A stretch of 64,000 nucleotides of DNA from an uncultured Eubacteriales bacterium (lineage in GTDB: Bacteria > Bacillota > Clostridia > Oscillospirales > Oscillospiraceae), in the NCBI GenBank assembly GCA_900549485.1, contig UROG01000001.1, positions 80,630 to 144,629 on the forward strand. The letters are read 5' to 3'. The notes below the pieces were generated by a model that was not told the DNA's origin, did not search any database, and saw nothing but the letters and a program-made list of their open reading frames with translations. The position numbers were made by a program, and so were the translations under genes. Below are positions 15,478-24,505 of this stretch, piece after piece (positions within the stretch are counted from its first letter, which is position 1; every line of letters starts with the position of its first letter).

Positions 15478-16379
15478 TGGCAGGCACGAAGGAGATCAAG
15501 GATCATATCGAGAGTGTGCGCGATACGCAGAAGATCACAAACGCGATGTATCTGATAGCATCGACAAAGCTCCGGAAGGCGCGTGCCGATCTGGAGAACA
15601 CACGGCCGTATTTTGACGCGCTGCGCACGGAGATCAAGCGGATATTCCGCATGGCAGGCGGCGTGGAGAGCCGGTATTTTTTCCCGGGAGACGACCGGCT
15701 GCTGGACGGAACCTATGCGTATCTCGTCATCACCGCGGATAAAGGTCTGGCGGGTATGTATAATCAGAACGTTCTGCGCGAGGCCAAAAGGCTGCTGGAT
15801 AAGCACGCGGACGCGAAGCTCTTTGTCGTCGGCGAATACGGGCGGCAGTATTTTGCGCACCATAACGTCCCGATCGAGAAAAGCTTTCTATATACTGCAC
15901 AGAATCCGACCATGCACCGCGCCCGTGAGATAAGCGACACGCTGCTGGAGCTTTACGACAGCGGGAAAATTCAGGAGATATTCGTCGTTTATACAGACAT
16001 GAAAAACGCCATAGCCGAGGAAGTCATTTCAACGCGCCTTCTGCCGCTTCATCAGCAGACATTTGCATCCGATCACGAAGATTTGGCGCTCAGAACGCCG
16101 TTTACTTTCGCGCCGTCTGTCGAAACTGTGCTTGACACCCTGATACCGAGCTATATATCGGGCTATATTTACAGTGCGCTGATCGATAGCTTCTGCAGTG
16201 AGCAGAACGCCAGAATGACGGCTATGCGCACGGCCAACGACAACGCGGAAGCACTTCTCTCCTCCCTTTCATCCGATTATCACCGTCTGCGGCAGGCGGA
16301 GATCACGCAGGAGATCACAGAAATCACCGCAGGCGCGGCAGCGCAGCGGCGAAACGCGAAGGAGGCGCAGATACTATGA
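15477..16379 (+). CDS. atpG: F-type ATP synthase subunit gamma
   Basis: The 300-residue rotor shaft has the paired terminal coiled-coil helices: N-terminal GTKEIKDHIESVRDTQKITNAMYLIASTK-like segment, central Rossmann-type domain (YLVITADKGLAGMYNQN), and C-terminal helix with RMTAMRTANDNAEALL. It overlaps alpha by one base and beta by ATGA, so translation is coupled. Confidence 0.96.
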   Translation: MAGTKEIKDHIESVRDTQKITNAMYLIASTKLRKARADLENTRPYFDALRTEIKRIFRMAGGVESRYFFPGDDRLLDGTYAYLVITADKGLAGMYNQNVLREAKRLLDKHADAKLFVVGEYGRQYFAHHNVPIEKSFLYTAQNPTMHRAREISDTLLELYDSGKIQEIFVVYTDMKNAIAEEVISTRLLPLHQQTFASDHEDLALRTPFTFAPSVETVLDTLIPSYISGYIYSALIDSFCSEQNARMTAMRTANDNAEALLSSLSSDYHRLRQAEITQEITEITAGAAAQRRNAKEAQIL

Positions 16380-17776
16380 ATACGGGAAAAATCCTGACAG
16401 TTGCGGGGCCGGTCGTGGACTGCGGCTTTGAAAAAGGGCGGCTGCCCGCCATCCGCGAGATGCTGCGCGTTACGGTGCGCGGCGAGGTGCGCGTGATGGA
16501 GGTCGTCCAGCAGCTTTCGGCAGAGCGTGTGCGCTGTGTGCTGCTCGGCGCGGGCGAACAGCTTTCACGCGGGATGCCGGTCGAGGCAGCCGGAACCGGT
16601 ATCCGCGTACCGGTCGGCGAGGCGACGCTTGGCAGAATGTTCAATGCTCTCGGCGAACCGATAGACGGCGAGGGCGCACTGCCCGCAGAGACGGAGCAGT
16701 GGGAGATACACAGGAAGCCGCCTGCTTTTGCGGCGCAGCGTCCGGCGACAGAGCTGCTGGAAACCGGCATCAAGGTCATCGACCTGCTGGAGCCGTACCC
16801 CAAGGGCGGCAAGATAGGTCTGTTCGGCGGCGCGGGCGTCGGCAAAACGGTGCTTATACAGGAGCTTATCCATAATGTCGCCACGGAGCACGGCGGCTAT
16901 TCCGTCTTTACCGGCGTCGGCGAACGCAGCCGCGAGGGCAACGATCTCTGGAACGAGATGCATGAAAGCGGCGTTCTGCACAGAACGGCGCTGGTCTTCG
17001 GGCAGATGAACGAATCGCCCGGCGTTCGTATGCGCGTGGCGTTGTCCGGACTGACAATGGCGGAGTATTTCCGCGACGCCGAAAAAAAGGACGTTCTGCT
17101 GTTCATCGACAACATTTTCCGCTATATGCAGGCGGGCAGTGAGGTTTCGACGCTGCTTGGCCGTATGCCGTCCGCCGTCGGCTACCAGCCGACGCTTGCG
17201 GAGGAAATGGGTGCGCTTCAGGAGCGCATAGCATCGACCGACGACGGCTCCGTCACATCCGTCCAGGCCGTATACGTTCCGGCCGACGACCTGACCGATC
17301 CGGCTCCCGCCACGACATTCACACATCTGGACGCAACGACGGTGCTGAGCCGTAAAATCGCCGAGCAGGGGCTTTACCCCGCCGTCGATCCGCTGGCGTC
17401 CTCATCACGTTTGCTCGAAGCGTCCGTTGTCGGGCAGGAGCATTACAGAACGGCGCACCGCGTACAGGAGCTTCTCCAGAAATACAAGGAGCTTCAGGAT
17501 ATCATTGCCATTCTCGGCATGGACGAGCTGAGCGAGGACGACAGGCTGACCGTTGCGCGGGCAAGAAAGATACAGCGTTTTCTCTCCCAGCCGATGCACG
17601 TCGCAGAGAAATTTACAGGTATTCCGGGCGCGTATGTGCCGCTTGCGGAAACTCTGCACGGATTTCAGGCGATTCTCAACGGCGATATGGACGGCTGTCC
17701 GGAAGCGGCGTTCTATAATGTAGGGACGATCGACGACGCCGTCCGGAAGGCTGAGCTTCTGCAAAAGGAGGCCTGA
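16376..17776 (+). CDS. atpD: F-type ATP synthase subunit beta
   Basis: The 466-residue catalytic subunit shows Walker A GGAGVGKT, the catalytic-glutamate loop VGERSREGNDLW, Walker B LLFIDNIFRY and the DELSEDD-type motif (here MDELSEDDRL). Length and motifs are normal. It follows gamma with an ATGA overlap and precedes epsilon by two bases. Confidence 0.97.
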   Translation: MNTGKILTVAGPVVDCGFEKGRLPAIREMLRVTVRGEVRVMEVVQQLSAERVRCVLLGAGEQLSRGMPVEAAGTGIRVPVGEATLGRMFNALGEPIDGEGALPAETEQWEIHRKPPAFAAQRPATELLETGIKVIDLLEPYPKGGKIGLFGGAGVGKTVLIQELIHNVATEHGGYSVFTGVGERSREGNDLWNEMHESGVLHRTALVFGQMNESPGVRMRVALSGLTMAEYFRDAEKKDVLLFIDNIFRYMQAGSEVSTLLGRMPSAVGYQPTLAEEMGALQERIASTDDGSVTSVQAVYVPADDLTDPAPATTFTHLDATTVLSRKIAEQGLYPAVDPLASSSRLLEASVVGQEHYRTAHRVQELLQKYKELQDIIAILGMDELSEDDRLTVARARKIQRFLSQPMHVAEKFTGIPGAYVPLAETLHGFQAILNGDMDGCPEAAFYNVGTIDDAVRKAELLQKEA

Positions 17777-17778
17777 CC

Positions 17779-18192
17779 GTGAACAGCTTTCGCCTGCATA
17801 TTCTGACCGCTGACCGCACGTTTTATGAAGGTCCGTGCGAATCGCTCATCATTCCCGCGCCGGACGGGCAATACGGCATCATGGCCTCACACGCCAATAC
17901 GGTCTGCGCCATCGTTCCCGGTACGCTCCGGCTTCGCGCTCCCGACGGGAAAGGGGAGCAGATAGCGGCGGTATCCTCCGGCGTCGTCAAAATCGAGGAC
18001 AATGACGTTCTTGTGCTGGTCGATTCGGCGGAGCGTCCCGAGGATATTGACAGCCTGCGCGCCCAACACGCGGCATACGCCGCAAAGGAGGAGCTTTTGC
18101 AGAAGCAGTCCATTCGGGAATACCGCGAGGCACAGATGAAGCTTTCGCGTGCGATCGCACGGCTGCACGTCAAATCGCTTTCCGAACAATGA
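17779..18192 (+). CDS. atpC: F-type ATP synthase subunit epsilon
   Basis: The 137-residue protein starts with GTG two bases after beta. The N-terminal beta sandwich (FRLHILTADRTFYEGPCESLI-like, then PDGQYGIMASHANTV) and two C-terminal helices (from about 90) are present. It is the last gene of the operon and is followed at once by a strong terminator. Confidence 0.94.
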   Translation: MNSFRLHILTADRTFYEGPCESLIIPAPDGQYGIMASHANTVCAIVPGTLRLRAPDGKGEQIAAVSSGVVKIEDNDVLVLVDSAERPEDIDSLRAQHAAYAAKEELLQKQSIREYREAQMKLSRAIARLHVKSLSEQ

Positions 18193-18197
18193 CAAAA

Positions 18198-18247
18198 CCC
18201 CGTGGGACAGCTTCTTTGACAAGCTGTCCCACGGGATATTTTTTGAA
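18198..18247 (+). terminator. terminator of the ATP synthase operon
   Basis: A 15-pair stem (CCCGTGGGACAGCTT at 18199-18213 with its complement at 18221-18235) and a T tract follow epsilon within ten bases. The loop holds CTTTGAC, part of a TTCTTTGACAAG motif recurring in other terminal hairpins of the window. It can also serve galK, which converges. Confidence 0.88.
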
Positions 18248-18272
18248 TATCAACGATTGTTTTTGCGGCGCT

Positions 18273-19379
18273 TCAGACAATATGCAGAACATGGCAGGAG
18301 CCGCCGCCGAGGACGCGGTTTACCTGCGCTTCAAAGCTTTCAAGCTCTTCATCCGGAACAAAGGCAAGCGCCGTACCGGCAAAGCCGCCGCCATGAACGC
18401 GGACAGCGCCTTTTCCGTTCAGAATTTTGCTGCATATCGCCAGCGTGAACGCCATATCCTGATGCACGCTTTCACCCGTCGGGGTGATGTTCTGGAGATA
18501 GAGAAGGGATGAAAGACCGGATTCTCTTACTCCGCGCAGGAACGCGTCAAAATCGCCGCGTCTGAGCGCTTCGGCCTGCGCTTTGACGCGCCGGTTCTCG
18601 TCAAAAATGTGCATGGCGCGCAGAACCGCTCTGTCTCCGGCGGCTTTTCGGACATAGGCAATGCGGTCGTAAAATTCGCTCTCGTCCACATCGCGGAGAT
18701 ATTCCTTGCCGAACACGGCGCACAGCTTTTTAAGCTCGGAGGGAATTGCGGCATATTCATGTGTGAGGTCGGCATGGTCAGCGCCGGAATCAACCGTGCA
18801 TATCGTATAGCCGCAGCTTGAAAAATCAAAGGGTATGCGCTCTACCGCCGGAGCCGCCGGGTCGGCAAAGTCGATAAATACAAGTCCGCCCACGGAGGAC
18901 GCGGTCTGATCCATAAGTCCGCTCGGCTTGCCGAAGTAGACGTTTTCTGCGTATTGACCGATATGGGCGATCTCGACCGGGCTTAGCCTGTTCTCAAAGA
19001 ACAGACCGTTGATTATCCTGCCCATGAGTACCTCAAACGCCGCGGAGCTTGAAAGCCCTGAGCCGGGCAGCACCGTTGAGCGCACATGCGCGTCGAAGCC
19101 CTCCAGCCGGCACCCGCGCCCTGCAAACGCCGCCGCAACGCCCCTCACGAGCGCCGCAGTGGTGTTTTTTTCATCCTCAACGGCTGAAAGCGCGTCAAGA
19201 GAAATCTCACACGGGGCAAAGCCCTCGGAAAAGACGCGTATAACGCCATCGCCGTTGAGCGTCACATCGGCACACGTCTCCATGTCTATCGCCGCCGCGA
19301 GCACACAGCCGTGCTGGTGATCGGTATGGTTGCCGCTTATCTCTACGCGCCCCGGCGCGGAAAAATAAAAATGATTCAT
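18273..19379 (-). CDS. galK: galactokinase
   Basis: The 368-residue GHMP kinase phosphorylates galactose at C1. The galactokinase signature GRVEISGNHTDHQHG is at about residues 10-24, the ATP loop is LPGSGLSSSAAFE, and motif 3 is VHGGGFAGTALAFV. The ATG lies one base after the galT stop, with GAGGTG at the galT end as ribosome site, so galT-galK form an operon. Confidence 0.95.
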   Translation of the reverse strand: MNHFYFSAPGRVEISGNHTDHQHGCVLAAAIDMETCADVTLNGDGVIRVFSEGFAPCEISLDALSAVEDEKNTTAALVRGVAAAFAGRGCRLEGFDAHVRSTVLPGSGLSSSAAFEVLMGRIINGLFFENRLSPVEIAHIGQYAENVYFGKPSGLMDQTASSVGGLVFIDFADPAAPAVERIPFDFSSCGYTICTVDSGADHADLTHEYAAIPSELKKLCAVFGKEYLRDVDESEFYDRIAYVRKAAGDRAVLRAMHIFDENRRVKAQAEALRRGDFDAFLRGVRESGLSSLLYLQNITPTGESVHQDMAFTLAICSKILNGKGAVRVHGGGFAGTALAFVPDEELESFEAQVNRVLGGGSCHVLHIV

Positions 19380-19380
19380 G

Positions 19381-20889
19381 TTACACCTCGTTCAAAGCGT
19401 CAAGAAAGCGCGTGAGAGCCGCGTGACCCTCAACCGTTTTCTTGAACACGCCTGCACATTCCAGCACCTCCGAAAAGACAAGCCCGATCTCGTCCTTTAT
19501 GATCTTATCCGCATTTTCAGCGTTGAAATCGGTATGCCTTTGCATAAGCTCCTCCGCCCATACCGCGTGCTTTTCAAGCTCCGGAACGGCGCGTACATCG
19601 CCGCCTGCAAGCAGTGTCTCTTTGAGCCGCTGCATTTCGCCCTTGAGCCTGCCGGGAAGAATGGCAAGACCCTGAACCTCGATGAGACCGATATTCTCTT
19701 TCTTTATATGGTGCAGATGCTCATGCGGGTGGAAGACGCCGAGAGGATGCTCAGGCGTGGTTATGTTGTTTCTCAGCACAAGGTCAAGCTCGTACAGACC
19801 GTTGTTCATACGCGCTATCGGCGTTATCGTATTGTGCGGCGTTCCGTCGGTCTCGGCGAATATGAATGACGCCGCGTCCGTATATCCGCGCCACTTTTTA
19901 AGTATTCTCCCTGCAAGGGCGCATATCCGCTCCCTGCTTTCGCCGTCAAGGCGCAGCACTGTCATGGGATAGTTGAGTACGGCGCACTTCACATCCTCAA
20001 AACCGGCGGCTTCAAATTCAAACTCCGCCGCGGCTCTCTGCATGGGCAGCTCATGCCGTCCGCCCTGAAAATGCTCATGCGACAGGATACTGCCGCCGAC
20101 TATCGGCAGATCGGCGTTGGAGCCGAGGAAATAATGCGGGAACTGCTCAATAAAGGCAAAAAGCTTGTCAAAAACCGCCTCGTCGATGACCATTGGCTTG
20201 TGGCGCGAGTTCATCACGATGCAGTGTTCATTATAATACACATACGGCGAATACTGAAAGCCCCAGCGCTCCCCGCAGATGTCAAGCGGGATGATGCGCA
20301 GATTTTCTCTGGCGGGGTGTGTGCGCGTTCCGGCATAGCCCTCGTTTTCGATGCAAAGGAGGCATTTTGGGTATCCCGACGGCTTTTTGAGCTTCTCCGC
20401 GGCGATGTCCCGCGGGTCCTTCTCCGGCTTGGAGAGGTTGATGCTTATTTCAAGCTCACCGTACTTTGTTGCGGCTGTCCAGCGTTCGTCCCTTGCGATC
20501 CTGTCCCGGCGGATGTAGTTGCAGTTTTGCGAAAGCGCGTAGAAATAATCCGTTGCGGCCTCCTTGGAGTTTGCGTAAAGCGTTCTGAAATGAGCCGTCA
20601 CCTCCGACGGGCGCGGCGTGAGACAGCCCATGAGCCGCGTATCAAAAAGGTCGCGGCTGCTCTGCGTGTCTTCGATCATGCCCGCGGCGCAGGCGTAGCC
20701 GCACAGCAGCTTCAGGCACTCCGGAAAACCGGTGTCGGCAGGAATATTTTCAAATTCGTCAAGCCCCATGACCGAGATAAGGAGATTTGCGGAATATATC
20801 CGATCCTCGGCGGTGATAAGCGCTTTGCTTTCCGCGTAGTCAAGAAGCGAATTGAGCGCGGAATAAACAGCTTTCATTTCAATACTCAC
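19381..20889 (-). CDS. galT: UDP-glucose--hexose-1-phosphate uridylyltransferase, class II
   Basis: The product is about 502 residues from a GTG at 20887-20889, chosen because AAAGGAA lies 6 bases upstream; the open frame continues further but without a ribosome site. It matches the Firmicutes class II GalT type (blocks YSPYVYYNEHCIVMNSRHKPM, LPIVGGSILSHEHFQGGRHE, FGVFHPHEHLHHIKKENIGLIE-like), not the shorter class I enzyme. It exchanges UMP between UDP-glucose and galactose-1-phosphate in the Leloir pathway with galK. Confidence 0.94.
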   Translation of the reverse strand: MSIEMKAVYSALNSLLDYAESKALITAEDRIYSANLLISVMGLDEFENIPADTGFPECLKLLCGYACAAGMIEDTQSSRDLFDTRLMGCLTPRPSEVTAHFRTLYANSKEAATDYFYALSQNCNYIRRDRIARDERWTAATKYGELEISINLSKPEKDPRDIAAEKLKKPSGYPKCLLCIENEGYAGTRTHPARENLRIIPLDICGERWGFQYSPYVYYNEHCIVMNSRHKPMVIDEAVFDKLFAFIEQFPHYFLGSNADLPIVGGSILSHEHFQGGRHELPMQRAAAEFEFEAAGFEDVKCAVLNYPMTVLRLDGESRERICALAGRILKKWRGYTDAASFIFAETDGTPHNTITPIARMNNGLYELDLVLRNNITTPEHPLGVFHPHEHLHHIKKENIGLIEVQGLAILPGRLKGEMQRLKETLLAGGDVRAVPELEKHAVWAEELMQRHTDFNAENADKIIKDEIGLVFSEVLECAGVFKKTVEGHAALTRFLDALNEV

Positions 20890-20940
20890 GGCGGTTCCTT
20901 TCATAGCGCGGGGGAAAATTTGTATGCGGTTTCTGCGGAT

Positions 20941-20968
20941 ATTATAGCAATCCTGACGAAAAATACAA
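20941..20968 (-). promoter_or_regulatory. promoter of galT-galK
   Basis: On the minus strand TTGTAT (20963-20968) and TATAAT (20941-20946) are 16 bases apart, about 50 bases before the galT GTG. Confidence 0.55.
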
Positions 20969-20996
20969 GCTGAAAATATGCGCGTCCGCTCTGACG

Positions 20997-21019
20997 TGCG
21001 CCTGCGTATGGCAGGCGCA
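20997..21019. terminator. hairpin between divergent galT and flavoprotein promoters
   Basis: TGCGCCTGC (20997-21005) and GCAGGCGCA (21011-21019) form a perfect 9-pair stem between the two divergent promoters. It has no gene to terminate and may be an operator or insulator; the role is unknown. Confidence 0.4.
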
Positions 21020-21048
21020 TTGACAAAAAAGGGAAATGCGTGTATTTT
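21020..21048 (+). promoter_or_regulatory. promoter of the thioredoxin-reductase-like gene
   Basis: TTGACA (21020-21025) and TATTTT (21043-21048) are 17 bases apart, 28 bases before the start codon. Confidence 0.55.
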
Positions 21049-21076
21049 TGACAAAAACAGCGAATGAGGTCGGAAA

Positions 21077-22045
21077 ATGGAAAATAAAATTTATGATGTG
21101 ATAATACTCGGCGCGGGGCCTGCCGGGCTTGCCGCGGGCTTGTACGCGGGGCGTGCGAAGCTTTCCGTGCTGATCATCGAAAAGGGGATAGACGGCGGGC
21201 AGATAGTGCTGGCGCATGAGATAGAGAACTATCCCGGTCAGAGCAGGATCGACGGCGAGCGCGGGCAGGAGCTTGTCGCCCCCATGAGCGCGCAGTGCGC
21301 GAAATTCGGCTGTGAGCGCGTGTGCGATACCGTTTCCGCGTGCGATTTCGGTGGCACGGTGAAAAGGCTCATCGGCGAGCGGGGCGAGTACAGGGCGTAT
21401 TGCGTCATTATCTGCACCGGCGCGATAACGCGCTTCATCGGGTGCAGAAATGAATCGAAATATGTCGGCAGGGGCGTGAGCTACTGCGCGGTGTGCGACG
21501 CCAATTTTTTTGAGGGCTTGGAGATATTCACCGTCGGCGGCAGCGAGACGGCGGCGGAAGAGGCGCTGTATCTTGCAAAATTTGCCCGCAAGCTTACCGT
21601 GCTGCATAAGGGAAACCGGCTCAATGTTACTCCTGAGACACAGCGGGAGCTGGATGAAAATCCGAAGATCAGCGTGATGTGCGATACCGAGGTCGTTGAG
21701 CTTGGCGGGGAGGACGTTCTCCGCGAGATCGTCGTCAGAAACACCGCATCAGGCGAAAGGACAGTATTTTCCGCCGACAAAAACGACGGGCTTTTCGGTT
21801 TGTTCTGCTTCACCGGCAAAAAGACCACCGGAATGTTCGAGGGCATTCTCGACATGGAGGACAAGACCGGATACATCCGCACGAACGAGAGAATGGAAAC
21901 AAACGTTCCCGGCGTATATGCGGCGGGCGATGTGCGCGTGACGCCTCTCCGGCAGGTCGTGACCGCCTGCGCGGACGGCGCGGTCGCCGCGACGCAGTGC
22001 GGCAGGTATGCGGCAAGGCTGAAAAAAGAACTTGGAATCGGGTAA
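21077..22045 (+). CDS. thioredoxin-reductase-like flavoprotein, NADPH motifs altered
   Basis: The 322-residue flavoprotein has the FAD loop GAGPAGLAAGLYAGR (12-26), the redox pair Cys137-Ala-Val-Cys140 in SYCAVCDANFF, and the C-terminal FAD motif YAAGDVR. In NADPH-dependent thioredoxin reductases the second nucleotide loop is GGGDxA and is followed by HRRDxxR; here these read GGSETA (154-159) and HKGNRLN (177-183), losing the glycine and the phosphate-binding arginines. It may use another reductant such as NADH or reduced ferredoxin (as in clostridial FFTR-type enzymes), or a non-thioredoxin substrate. No thioredoxin gene is adjacent. Confidence 0.85.
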   Translation: MENKIYDVIILGAGPAGLAAGLYAGRAKLSVLIIEKGIDGGQIVLAHEIENYPGQSRIDGERGQELVAPMSAQCAKFGCERVCDTVSACDFGGTVKRLIGERGEYRAYCVIICTGAITRFIGCRNESKYVGRGVSYCAVCDANFFEGLEIFTVGGSETAAEEALYLAKFARKLTVLHKGNRLNVTPETQRELDENPKISVMCDTEVVELGGEDVLREIVVRNTASGERTVFSADKNDGLFGLFCFTGKKTTGMFEGILDMEDKTGYIRTNERMETNVPGVYAAGDVRVTPLRQVVTACADGAVAATQCGRYAARLKKELGIG

Positions 22046-22055
22046 ACAGGAGCAT

Positions 22056-22090
22056 AGCCGCGGAAAATCGTTTTCCGCGGCTTTTCTTTT
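22056..22090 (+). terminator. terminator after flavoprotein gene
   Basis: AGCCGCGGAAAA (22056-22067) pairs with TTTTCCGCGGCT (22071-22082) around a TCG loop, followed by T-rich sequence. Immediately after, a 10-base TTTTTATGTG unit repeats about three times (22089-22120). Confidence 0.85.
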
Positions 22091-22277
22091 TATGTGTTTT
22101 TATGTGTTTTTATATGTTTTAAAAGCAAAAACGAGCGGGCAGACACGTAATAATCAGCGTTATGACAGAAATGGCGTGACGGGAAAAAGAATAAACGTCA
22201 AAATGCACAATTCCTGACCGGATTTGACATAAAAAAAACTCGTTTTTGCATTTATTTTCCGATTATTTTTTGCCCTA

Positions 22278-22306
22278 TGGAAATTGAAAAAGACGAATGC
22301 TATAAT
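22278..22306 (+). promoter_or_regulatory. promoter of the decarboxylase operon
   Basis: TGGAAA (22278-22283) and a perfect TATAAT (22301-22306) are 17 bases apart, about 60 bases before the carboxyltransferase start. The rest of the gap from 22121 is AT-rich without further recognisable signals. Confidence 0.55.
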
Positions 22307-22368
22307 GTACCAAACTCAAAATGGCAAAAAATTTATTCCTTATCAAAAAAGTGGAAATAGGAGGATGT

Positions 22369-23751
22369 ATGAAGAAAGTTCAGATTACCGAGACTGTACT
22401 GCGTGACGCAAGTCAGTCGCTTATCGCAACCCGTATGCCGTATTCGGCAATGGAGCCTATCCTTGATACAATGGATAAGGCGGGTTATTATTCTCTGGAG
22501 TGCTGGGGCGGCGCAACCTTTGACGTCTGCCTTCGCTTCCTTAATGAAGATCCGTGGGAGAGACTGAGAAAGATCAGGGCGCATACTCCCAACACCAAGC
22601 TCCAGATGCTTCTGCGCGGTCAGAATATTCTTGGCTACAAGCACTATCCCGACGATATCGTCCGCCGCTTCGTCCGCGCAAGCGTAAAGAACGGCATTGA
22701 TATTATCCGTATTTTTGACGCGCTCAACGACGTCAACAATCTCAAGGTAGCCATCGAAGAGACCGTCAAGAGCGGCGCTATGGCTTCCGGCACCATTTCC
22801 TACACCACCAGCCCCGTCCACACCAACGCCAAGTACGTTGAAATGGTCAAGGAGCTTGCGCAGATGGGCGTTTCCACCGTCTGCATCAAGGATATGGCGG
22901 GTATTCTCACTCCTCAGGCGGCGTACGACCTCGTTTCCGCTATCAAGGACGCCGTTGATCTGCCCGTGGTAATGCATACCCACTGCACCACCGGTCTTGC
23001 ATACATGACCTACCTCAAGGGCATCGAAGCCGGCGCCGACGTTATCGACTGCGCTATCTCCCCGTTCTCCGGCGGCACCTCCCAGCCTGCGACCGAGACC
23101 ATGTTCTACGCTCTGCGCGAGATGGGCTACGACGTCGGTCTTGACGAGAAGACACTCTACAAAATCGCTGACTACTTCAAGCCCATCCGCAAGGAGTTCC
23201 TTGATAACGGCACTCTCAACCCCATTTCCATGGGTACCGATACTCAGTGCCTCAACTATCAGATACCCGGCGGAATGCTCTCCAACCTTCTCAGCCAGCT
23301 CAAGAGCCTTAACGCGCTTGACAAGTTTGACGAAGCACTCAAGGAGACTCCCAACGTCCGCAAGGATATGGGCTATCCTCCTCTGGTCACCCCCACCTCT
23401 CAGCTTATCGGCACTCAGGCCGTGCAGAATGTTCTCGCGGGTGAGCGCTATAAGAACGTCGGCGCAGAGCTGAAAGCATACTGCCGCGGCGAATACGGCC
23501 GTACCCCCGCACCCATCGACCCCGCGATCCGTGAAAAGATCCTTGCGGGCGACAAGGTTCTGGAAGGCCGCTATGCGGACACCCTCCCCACCGATACCTT
23601 TGAAAAGGCAAAGGAGAAGCTCGGCGCGACCGCAAAATGCGATGAGGACGTTCTGTCTTACATCTCCTTCCCGCAGGTTGCCGAAAACTTCTTTGAGAAG
23701 CGCCAGGCAGAGGAAGAGAAGAAGGTTCGCTACTCCATAGAAAAGCTCTAA
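22369..23751 (+). CDS. oadA: oxaloacetate/pyruvate-type carboxyltransferase subunit (OadA/PycB without biotin domain)
   Basis: The 460-residue subunit starts at the ATG behind AGGAGG rather than at the upstream in-frame ATG. It shows the HMGL-like carboxyltransferase signature ETVLRDASQSL, the active-site lysine in CIKDMAGILTP and the metal-binding HTHCTTG, followed by the conserved PYC/OADA helical domain. The biotin carrier domain usually fused at the C-terminus is absent and encoded separately at 24099. It transfers carboxyl from oxaloacetate (or a related acid) to biotin in a Na+-pumping decarboxylase. Confidence 0.92.
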   Translation: MKKVQITETVLRDASQSLIATRMPYSAMEPILDTMDKAGYYSLECWGGATFDVCLRFLNEDPWERLRKIRAHTPNTKLQMLLRGQNILGYKHYPDDIVRRFVRASVKNGIDIIRIFDALNDVNNLKVAIEETVKSGAMASGTISYTTSPVHTNAKYVEMVKELAQMGVSTVCIKDMAGILTPQAAYDLVSAIKDAVDLPVVMHTHCTTGLAYMTYLKGIEAGADVIDCAISPFSGGTSQPATETMFYALREMGYDVGLDEKTLYKIADYFKPIRKEFLDNGTLNPISMGTDTQCLNYQIPGGMLSNLLSQLKSLNALDKFDEALKETPNVRKDMGYPPLVTPTSQLIGTQAVQNVLAGERYKNVGAELKAYCRGEYGRTPAPIDPAIREKILAGDKVLEGRYADTLPTDTFEKAKEKLGATAKCDEDVLSYISFPQVAENFFEKRQAEEEKKVRYSIEKL

Positions 23752-23763
23752 GGAGGAAAGAAA

Positions 23764-24099
23764 ATGGATCTTGTTCATATTTCGATAGGAAATGCCGGTA
23801 TAACCGCATTTCTCGGCTACATGGTCGTCTTTTTCGGTCTTATCCTGCTTATGATCATTGTCATTCTTATGGGCAAATTCTTTACCGCAAAGAGCGGGAA
23901 GAGCGAAACAAAGACCGCTGCTGCCCCCGCTGCTCCCGTTGAGGTCAAAAAGCCCGAGGCAGCCGGAACCGCCGGTGAGCTCAAGCTCTACGACACCGAC
24001 CCGAAGGACGCCGCAATGATAATGGCGATCGTCGCCGACACGCTCGGCAAGCCCATCAACCAGCTCCGCTTCATTTCTATCAAGGAGGTCAAGGACTAA
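23764..24099 (+). CDS. oadG: decarboxylase gamma subunit (OadG family)
   Basis: The 111-residue protein has one N-terminal membrane helix (about 12-38), an Ala/Pro-rich linker (about 52-70) and a short C-terminal domain ending in INQLRFISIKEV. In the OadG family the gamma subunit holds the complex together on the membrane. Its stop overlaps the next start as TAATG. Confidence 0.85.
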   Translation: MDLVHISIGNAGITAFLGYMVVFFGLILLMIIVILMGKFFTAKSGKSETKTAAAPAAPVEVKKPEAAGTAGELKLYDTDPKDAAMIMAIVADTLGKPINQLRFISIKEVKD

Positions 24100-24494
24100 T
24101 GAAATATAAGGTAACTTTGAATAAGCGCGTATATGAGGTCGAGGTCGAGGAAGGCAGCGCAATGCTCGTTGACGAGTATGAGCTTGCCGCTCCTGCCGCT
24201 CCTGCCGCTCCCGCCGCACCTGCTCCCGTCGTCGCCGCCGCTCCTGCCGCTGCCGCCCCCGCCGCTGCGGGTCTGGCCGCCGGAACGGTCATTGAAGCGC
24301 CCATGCCCGGCAATGTTCTCAAGATCAATGTCGCGCAGGGTCAGACCGTTAAGGAAGGCGATGTACTGCTGGTACTCGAAGCCATGAAGATGGAAAACGA
24401 GATAACTGCCACCAAGAGCGGCACCGTTGCTCAGATAGTCACTGCAAAGGGCGCAGTTGTAGAAACCGGCTCACCTCTCGTAGTCATAGCATAA
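24099..24494 (+). CDS. biotin carboxyl carrier protein of the decarboxylase
   Basis: The 131-residue protein consists of an N-terminal strand pair (about 1-30), a flexible Ala/Pro linker (about 30-65) and a biotinyl domain (about 66-131) with the biotinylated lysine in EAMKMENE. It resembles GcdC/MmdC-type carriers and shuttles carboxybiotin from the carboxyltransferase to the membrane beta subunit. Confidence 0.93.
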   Translation: MKYKVTLNKRVYEVEVEEGSAMLVDEYELAAPAAPAAPAAPAPVVAAAPAAAAPAAAGLAAGTVIEAPMPGNVLKINVAQGQTVKEGDVLLVLEAMKMENEITATKSGTVAQIVTAKGAVVETGSPLVVIA

Positions 24495-24505
24495 GGAGGT
24501 AACCT

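Noticed and set aside
12016..18192. Na+-type N-ATPase operon
   Set aside because: N-ATPase operons begin with beta and epsilon and include AtpQ and AtpR; this order is the ordinary F-type order without delta.
22333..24219. 628-codon ORF antisense to the decarboxylase operon
   Set aside because: It spans three sense genes with strong family matches; composition is that of a reverse-complement shadow.
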